Origin: Roseivirga spongicola
GTDB lineage: Bacteria > Bacteroidota > Bacteroidia > Cytophagales > Cyclobacteriaceae
Length of the DNA: 64,000 bases
Reading direction: 5' to 3'
Assembly: GCF_001592965.1 (NCBI RefSeq)
Contig: NZ_LRPC01000031.1
Span: 1-64,000 of the forward strand
In this document: piece after piece, positions 59,792 through 64,000 of the stretch
Numbering within the stretch: position 1 is the stretch's first letter
Layout: every line of letters starts with the position of its first letter
Translations under genes and position numbers: made by a program
The notes under the pieces: generated by a model
What the model was told of the DNA's origin: nothing
The model's input: only the letters and a program-made list of their open reading frames with translations
The model's database searches: none

Positions 59792-60064
59792 ATGTTTTTC
59801 CAACCAATATATTATCCCGAAGCGATGAGCAGCCAAGACAAAGTCACCATTAGCGGTGTGGTTTTTCATGTGGAAGACACCTGCCGAAGTATGTTAAATG
59901 ATTACCTCAAATCATTCCAACAAAAACAAAAGGATGCTTGGTGCGAAGAGCGATTGGCTGAATTATTATTAGAGGAATTAAATGAAGTTGGAAAACAGAT
60001 CGTTACAGAAGAACAAGTTCATCACTTGATACAAAAGACAAAACACTTACAAATGCCTGATTAG
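59792..60064 (+). CDS. PspC N-terminal-like helical protein
   Basis: 90 residues (an ATG at 59825 would give 79 and is also plausible). KVTISGVVFHVEDTCRSMLNDYLKSFQQ ... ERLAELLLEELNEVGKQIVTEEQVHHLIQ resembles the cytosolic helical segment that precedes the PspC domain in many Bacteroidota PspC proteins (ISG-x-x-F-x-I/V-x-E-D-A/T, then DIE-x-RIAELL). Here it stands alone, without TM helix. Upstream 59646-59791 (146 bp) shows no clear promoter. Terminator follows. Confidence 0.6.
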   Translation: MFFQPIYYPEAMSSQDKVTISGVVFHVEDTCRSMLNDYLKSFQQKQKDAWCEERLAELLLEELNEVGKQIVTEEQVHHLIQKTKHLQMPD

Positions 60065-60108
60065 TTTTTGGTTTGAGATAAATTTAGCATAAAAGTGTTT
60101 TCTATCCG

Positions 60109-60139
60109 GAAGCCCTAAGTCAATTAGGGCTTCTTTTTT
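60109..60139. terminator. Bidirectional terminator between the PspC-N-like gene and the toxin gene
   Basis: gaagccctaa (60109-60118) pairs perfectly with ttagggcttc (60124-60133), loop gtcaa, followed by six Ts. Its right arm contains the toxin stop codon. Confidence 0.88.
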
Positions 60140-60432
60140 ATAAGGGCTTCTGAAAATCTGACAGGATCCTGTCGATTGTCCCAAAAGGTAAGAAGAACTA
60201 TTTCTGAATTTCCAATATGGTAAAAGAGCCGAATATGCTTGTGGATTAATATAGATCTAAAGTCACGATTAAGGTGTTTTTTCCCAATCTCAGGCCTTTT
60301 GGCCAGAGAACTGATTCTTGCATCTACCAGCTGTAAAAAATGGTCGGCTACATGGTTTCCCCAAACGTCAATTAAAAATTCATAAACTTGGTTGAGAGAT
60401 TTTTTCGCAGTGTATGTCCATTTGACTTTCAT
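60124..60432 (-). CDS. RelE/ParE family toxin
   Basis: 102 residues. Small basic RelE/ParE fold: TYTAKKSLNQVYEFLIDVWG, RPEIGKKHLNRDFRSILIHKHIRLFYHI and the Bacteroidota-typical ending IVLLTFWDNRQDP. It would act on ribosome-bound mRNA (RelE) or gyrase (ParE); which one is not clear. It follows the antitoxin gene after 11 bases. Confidence 0.85.
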   Translation of the reverse strand: MKVKWTYTAKKSLNQVYEFLIDVWGNHVADHFLQLVDARISSLAKRPEIGKKHLNRDFRSILIHKHIRLFYHIGNSEIVLLTFWDNRQDPVRFSEALIKKKP

Positions 60433-60443
60433 TGCGTTTCTCT

Positions 60444-60638
60444 CTACTTAATAACACTTTTAGCGGATGTGTACTCTTCTAAAGGTTCTTCTGCCATAGC
60501 TTGTTCTATAATTCTCAGTATAGGTTCTGGGATATCGGAAGGGGTTGATAATAAATATTCGATTGCATCAAGTGTAGGCTCGTCTATATCAGAGCTTACT
60601 TTTCTGATTATCTCCAATTTTCTTTCGTCTGTTGACAT
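60444..60638 (-). CDS. Putative antitoxin of the RelE/ParE pair
   Basis: 64 residues, acidic, helical: MSTDERKLEIIRKVSSDID and EPTLDAIEYLLST. It sits immediately upstream of the toxin gene, as antitoxins usually do. No DNA-binding fold (ribbon-helix-helix) is obvious in the first half, so assignment rests on position and size. Confidence 0.65.
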   Translation of the reverse strand: MSTDERKLEIIRKVSSDIDEPTLDAIEYLLSTPSDIPEPILRIIEQAMAEEPLEEYTSAKSVIK

Positions 60639-60663
60639 AATCTTAATTTAATCAAAAAGCTTA

Positions 60664-61626
60664 TCAGTTCATCATCTCCTTCATTTTTTCAGCTAGCTGA
60701 AAAACAGCCATGGCATACATTGGGCTATGATTATAGCGTGTGATGACATAAAAATTATCGAAACCGTACCAGTGTTCTTTTCCTTCTTCCATATCCAGGA
60801 TTACCAGGGTTGCAGGAGTGTTGCCAGATGCCTCAATGCCGGGTTGAATACCCAGTGCTGTATAATCAGAAAGCTTGTTTTTAGGCTTCAGAGATTGCTT
60901 ATTCAAGTTGGTTACTTTTCTGCTGAAGGTTGCTGTGGCTGCAACGGGTTCGCCTTTCTTCCAACGGTGAACTTTTAAGTAATTGGCAACACTTGCAATA
61001 GCATCAGTAGGGTCATTGATGAGGTCTGCAGTTCCGCCTTCATCGAAGCTTTTGGCGTAGGCTAAGTAGCTGCTCGGCATAAACTGAGAGTAACCCATGG
61101 CTCCAGCATAAGAACCTTTGATCTCTTTTGGGTCTAGTTTTTCCTTAGAAGTGAGTTCTAGGTATTTCGCGAGTTCTGACCGGAAGAATTTACCTCTTTT
61201 AGGATAGCCAAACCCAAGCGTATAAAGTGCATCCAGTACTTTGTAGTTTCCCTTAATTCGTCCAAAGTAAGTCTCAACCCCAATAATGCCCATAATGATT
61301 TCTTCATTCACACCAGTTTCTTGTGCAACCTTAGCTACTGTTTCCTTGTGTTCCTTCCAAAACTCAACCCCGGCCTGAGCTCTCTCTTCGGTTATAAATA
61401 TTTTGCGGTAACGCTCCCAGGTCATTGTGCCTTCCGCAGGCTTGCTAATTTTATCAATGATGTCTTGCTGAAATTCAGCAGCATCTAAGATGTCTTTTAC
61501 TTCACTCTCACTTATGTTGTTCTTTTTGGCATAATCAGAAATGAAGTCATTAACCTCAGATTGGTTTACCTGTGCTTGTAGATTGAGACTGCCAATAAAT
61601 AGTAGGAGAGCGAGTAGTTTTTTCAT
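60664..61626 (-). CDS. mltB: Membrane-bound or periplasmic lytic murein transglycosylase B
   Basis: 320 residues from the ATG at 61626 (MKKLLALLLFIGSLNLQAQ signal); a longer reading from 61698 would precede the signal peptide with a polar leader and is rejected. MltB core: catalytic Glu in IMGIIGVETYFGRIKGNY, then FRSELAKYLEL and SYAGAMGYSQFMPSSYLAYA. It cleaves MurNAc-GlcNAc bonds to 1,6-anhydro ends. The signal lacks a lipobox, so probably a soluble periplasmic form. Confidence 0.93.
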   Translation of the reverse strand: MKKLLALLLFIGSLNLQAQVNQSEVNDFISDYAKKNNISESEVKDILDAAEFQQDIIDKISKPAEGTMTWERYRKIFITEERAQAGVEFWKEHKETVAKVAQETGVNEEIIMGIIGVETYFGRIKGNYKVLDALYTLGFGYPKRGKFFRSELAKYLELTSKEKLDPKEIKGSYAGAMGYSQFMPSSYLAYAKSFDEGGTADLINDPTDAIASVANYLKVHRWKKGEPVAATATFSRKVTNLNKQSLKPKNKLSDYTALGIQPGIEASGNTPATLVILDMEEGKEHWYGFDNFYVITRYNHSPMYAMAVFQLAEKMKEMMN

Positions 61627-61724
61627 GCTTAGAGAATTTGTTCGAAATATAGTGAAGCCAACGAATGCCCGAAATACATGTTTCTTAAATGGTGACATTC
61701 TCTTTAGGTTCCTTAACTTTCAAT

Positions 61725-62903
61725 ATGTTTTCAGACAAAGATATTGCCAGATTTAGAGCAGAAACCGATGGAGTTCAGAAAGTCATTCACTTCAATAATG
61801 CTGGGGCTTCATTGCCTTCCAATATTGTGAGAGATACAGTCATCGATTTTCTGAAAGAAGAGGCTACAATTGGTGGATATGAGATTCAAATGAAGCGGGC
61901 TGATGAACTAGATTCTACCTATGATTCTGTAGCTAGGTTGATTAATGCTCAAAGTAAGGAAATAGCCATTGTCGAAAATGCTACAGCTGCATGGAATGCC
62001 GCTTTTCAGGCCATCGATTGGCAAGAAGGCGATGAAATTATCTGCAATAGACCCGATTACGCTAGTAATTACTTGGCTTACTTACATCATCCTAAGAAAC
62101 CAATCATTAAGGTGATTCCTAATAATGAGAATGGAGATGAAGATTTGGAGGCTTTTGAAAAGCTCTTTTCTGCTAAAACAAAGTTGGTTTCCATCACTCA
62201 TATGCCTACCAACTCTGGCCATTTAGCTCCAGCAGAGCAGATTGGTGAAATCTGTAAGTCGAAAGGAGTGCTCTATCTGCTAGATGCCTGTCAAACTGTA
62301 GGGCAATATCCAATTGATGTAGAGAAGATTCAATGCGATATGCTTTCTGCAACGGGCCGTAAATACCTTCGTGCGCCTAGGGGGACAGGGTTCTTATATG
62401 TTCGTGAGTCGGTTTTGCCGAAACTTACTCCTTACACTGTCGATTTACATTCAGCCACTTGGACAGGTGAACAGACTTATGAAATAAGAGAAGATGCACG
62501 CAAGTTCGAAAACTGGGAGGGCAATAGAGCTAATCAATTAGGGTTGAAAGTCGCAGCGGATTATGCCTATGAGGCAGGTCTGGAGAATATCTGGCAGCGA
62601 GTTCAGGTATTGGCCACTCAATTGAGAGATGGGCTTCGTAAAATGGAACATATTCATCTTCAAGATCAGGGTATAGAACTTGGTGGTATTATCTCTTTCA
62701 CCGTAGATGGCATGGCAGCACCTGACGTAATGTTTTGGTTGTTAGATAGAGGTATTAACCTTAGTTGGAATGGAGTGCCAAACACTTACTTGGATATGAC
62801 TGCCAAAGGTCTGAAAGAAATAGTCCGCGCCTGCGTACATTATTATAATACTGAGGAGGAAGTATCTCTATTCCTTAAAGCCATTGAAGAGTTAGGAAGT
62901 TGA
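61725..62903 (+). CDS. Class V PLP-dependent aminotransferase-like enzyme
   Basis: 392 residues from the ATG at 61725; an ATG at 61689 is also possible. Fold type I: VHFNNAGASLPSN-type opening (FNNAGASLPSNIV), DACQTVGQYPIDV, and PLP Lys in LSATGRKYLRAPRGTGFLYV. This is the EgtE/isopenicillin-epimerase-like branch of class V, which includes C-S lyases and desulfurase-like enzymes. The substrate is unknown. Convergent with the XRE-cupin gene. Confidence 0.8.
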   Translation: MFSDKDIARFRAETDGVQKVIHFNNAGASLPSNIVRDTVIDFLKEEATIGGYEIQMKRADELDSTYDSVARLINAQSKEIAIVENATAAWNAAFQAIDWQEGDEIICNRPDYASNYLAYLHHPKKPIIKVIPNNENGDEDLEAFEKLFSAKTKLVSITHMPTNSGHLAPAEQIGEICKSKGVLYLLDACQTVGQYPIDVEKIQCDMLSATGRKYLRAPRGTGFLYVRESVLPKLTPYTVDLHSATWTGEQTYEIREDARKFENWEGNRANQLGLKVAADYAYEAGLENIWQRVQVLATQLRDGLRKMEHIHLQDQGIELGGIISFTVDGMAAPDVMFWLLDRGINLSWNGVPNTYLDMTAKGLKEIVRACVHYYNTEEEVSLFLKAIEELGS

Positions 62904-62915
62904 TTCTTAGTTTTC

Positions 62916-62946
62916 ATATTTGTCAACTTTTAAAAGTGACAAATAT
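62916..62946. other. Long inverted repeat between convergent genes
   Basis: Left arm atatttgtca-a-ctttt (62916-62931), right arm aaaagtgacaaatat (62932-62946): 15 paired positions with one bulged A. AT-rich. It may be a weak bidirectional terminator or a protein-binding site. The rest of 62904-63157 (254 bp) has no ORF. Confidence 0.4.
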
Positions 62947-63157
62947 TCAAGTCAATAGGTTATGAAAAATTAATCATGCTCATCAATTGAAATGTAAAAT
63001 CTGCTTTTCAATTTATTTTAAATCACTAGTAATCAATTAATTGAATATTAACTCTGTGTGAAAGGAGTTACTGTTTTATTAAAGAATCTTAAGTCGATTT
63101 TCTCAAAAAAATCTCTTCCTAATTTTACATATATGAACATTTAGAGAGAAGGCCTTT

Positions 63158-63733
63158 CTAAATACTTGAGTTCATAAAGTAAGCCTTAAACAGCTTGGCT
63201 GGTGTAGTACCGGGGTTTTTAAGAGAATGAGGAATTTGACCATTAAAATAAAGTGTATCTCCCTTCTTCAGATGAACTTTTTCATCGAGAAGACCATAGA
63301 TAATTTCTCCTTCGAGCAAATACACCAATTCGTACGAGTCATTAGCCAATGGCTTTCTGAAAATACCTGGCAATACTGTTACAGTAACCACCTTAACAGG
63401 TTGGCTGTGAATAATTTGAGACATCAGGTTTTCGTAAATGAGACCTTTAGAGTCGTATCTAGATTCTCTTTCACCTTCACCTTTTCGAATCAGAGTAAAT
63501 GATGCTTCAGGCTCTTCATCCACCGGTTTTACAATTTCAGACAAAGGCTCTTCTAGCGCCTCTGAAATTTTGTAAAGAACAGGCAAAGAAGGCATGGTAC
63601 GGAAGTTTTCGATTTTCGAAAGTAGCCCTGGCGTTATGCCGCTTTTCTGGGCTACATCAGCAAGGCTTAGCCCTTTCTCTTTACGCACGTTTCGAAGCTT
63701 TTTGCCAATGGCACTCAGGATGTCAGATTTCAT
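63158..63733 (-). CDS. XRE-family regulator with cupin domain
   Basis: 191 residues. N-terminal helix-turn-helix (RKEKGLSLADVAQKSGITPGLLSKIENFRTMPSL) and C-terminal cupin_2 domain (YELVYLLEGEIIYGLLDEKVHLKKGDTLYFNGQIPHSL). This two-domain type senses small ligands and usually regulates neighbouring metabolic genes. It is divergent from the HAD gene with a palindrome between. Confidence 0.93.
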   Translation of the reverse strand: MKSDILSAIGKKLRNVRKEKGLSLADVAQKSGITPGLLSKIENFRTMPSLPVLYKISEALEEPLSEIVKPVDEEPEASFTLIRKGEGERESRYDSKGLIYENLMSQIIHSQPVKVVTVTVLPGIFRKPLANDSYELVYLLEGEIIYGLLDEKVHLKKGDTLYFNGQIPHSLKNPGTTPAKLFKAYFMNSSI

Positions 63734-63769
63734 GTAACGCTCAGGTTGGATTTTTTAAATGTAAGCAAA

Positions 63770-63786
63770 GGCATGGATTACATGCC
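63770..63786. promoter_or_regulatory. Candidate operator (GGCATG-GATTA-CATGCC)
   Basis: Perfect 6-bp inverted repeat with a 5-bp spacer in the 70-bp divergent region between the XRE-cupin gene and the HAD gene: a plausible binding site of the regulator, by position only. Confidence 0.4.
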
Positions 63787-63803
63787 GATTATCAGTGTAA
63801 AGA

Positions 63804-64000
63804 ATGATTAAAGATACTGTGAAGATGGTGGTGTTCGATATGGCAGGCACTACGATAGATGAAGGAAAAACTGTTTATAAATGCGTAAGGGACGCCTTGT
63901 CCGAATATGGGTTTGAGTTTACTCTGGAAGATGTAATGTCTCGAATTGGAGGCATGAATAAGAAGGAGGGAATTGCCCTGCTCATGAAATCTGAAGATGA
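63804..64000 (+). CDS. Phosphonatase-like HAD hydrolase (3' partial)
   Basis: Only 65 codons lie in the window. MIKDTVKMVVFDMAGTT contains the HAD nucleophile Asp in the DMAGTT form typical of phosphonoacetaldehyde-hydrolase-like (PhnX-like) enzymes, followed by the cap-domain start (YKCVRDALSEYG ... SRIGGMNKKEG). True phosphonatases have DWAGTT; DMAGTT marks the phosphonatase-like branch, whose substrate is often unknown. Confidence 0.85.
   Translation, partial: MIKDTVKMVVFDMAGTTIDEGKTVYKCVRDALSEYGFEFTLEDVMSRIGGMNKKEGIALLMKSED

Noticed and set aside
63499-63807. Plus-strand ORF opposite the XRE-cupin gene
   Set aside because: Antisense to a well recognised regulator; Cys/Gln-rich shadow product.

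Overview
This 64 kb window is a chromosomal segment of a Bacteroidota bacterium, most likely a marine or environmental member of the Cytophagales (Roseivirga/Fulvivirga-like; the genus is a guess). Four things point there: secreted proteins with type IX secretion (T9SS) C-terminal sorting domains of type A (end of the giant gene at 10697) and type B (47505-49238); recurrent TAnnTTTG -7 promoter boxes instead of sigma70 TATAAT boxes; little sign of Shine-Dalgarno sequences; and typical Bacteroidota families (Rec-HPt regulators, the IPExxxVDY neighbour of pyruvate kinase, YfhO, PorV-like barrels, RelE with an LTFWDNRQDP tail). I see no tRNA, rRNA, CRISPR array, insertion sequence or prophage, and no gene-free stretch above 300 bases.

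Layout. 1-11.2 kb: the 3' part of a giant repeat-built T9SS surface protein (at least 3564 residues), then an intergenic repeat hairpin and a small lipoprotein. 11.2-14 kb (minus): MFS transporter, DoxX-like protein and a TlpA-type thioredoxin lipoprotein split by one in-frame stop. 14-25.7 kb (minus): M1 metallopeptidase; an envelope operon lgt - BamA/TamA-like barrel - PorV-like barrel - helix-hairpin-helix/beta-barrel protein; then acpP-fabF-rnc-nadE. The acpP promoter is divergent from that of the IPExxxVDY-like gene and pyk (25.8-27.7 kb). 27.7-29.8 kb (minus): Rec-HPt, Rec, a small unknown protein and a PhnP-like metallo-hydrolase, tightly packed. 29.9-37.2 kb: miaA, a short LemA-like protein, then a surface-glycan cluster (two family-4 glycosyltransferases, a flippase, a methyltransferase, UDP-GlcNAc 2-epimerase). 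37.2-51.7 kb: YfhO, ffh, pdhB, an OmpA/TPR lipoprotein, PspC, a family-2 glycosyltransferase, YbaB, a T9SS type B protein, hisS, a small Lys/Ala/Glu-rich basic protein and a YfcE-like phosphoesterase. 51.8-55.9 kb: OmpA porin with thrombospondin type 3 repeats, an ArsR-type regulator with its own palindromic operator, an aldehyde dehydrogenase and an ElyC/SanA-like protein. 56-60 kb: ECF sigma factor, HEAT-repeat membrane protein (probable anti-sigma), three tandem secreted DUF4097-like paralogues and a stand-alone protein resembling a PspC N-terminal helical domain. 60-64 kb: RelE/ParE toxin-antitoxin pair, MltB transglycosylase, class V aminotransferase, XRE-cupin regulator and the start of a phosphonatase-like HAD hydrolase.

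Most of the window is ordinary core genome with envelope biogenesis as a recurring theme (lipoprotein maturation, OMP assembly, T9SS cargo, glycans, murein turnover). The parts most worth a second look are the ECF-sigma/DUF4097/PspC-like module, the periplasmic HhH-plus-barrel protein in the lgt operon, the kinase-less Rec-HPt operon, promoters whose -7 box lies only 4-6 nt from the start codon, the nonsense-split thioredoxin gene, and the ArsR and XRE operator candidates.
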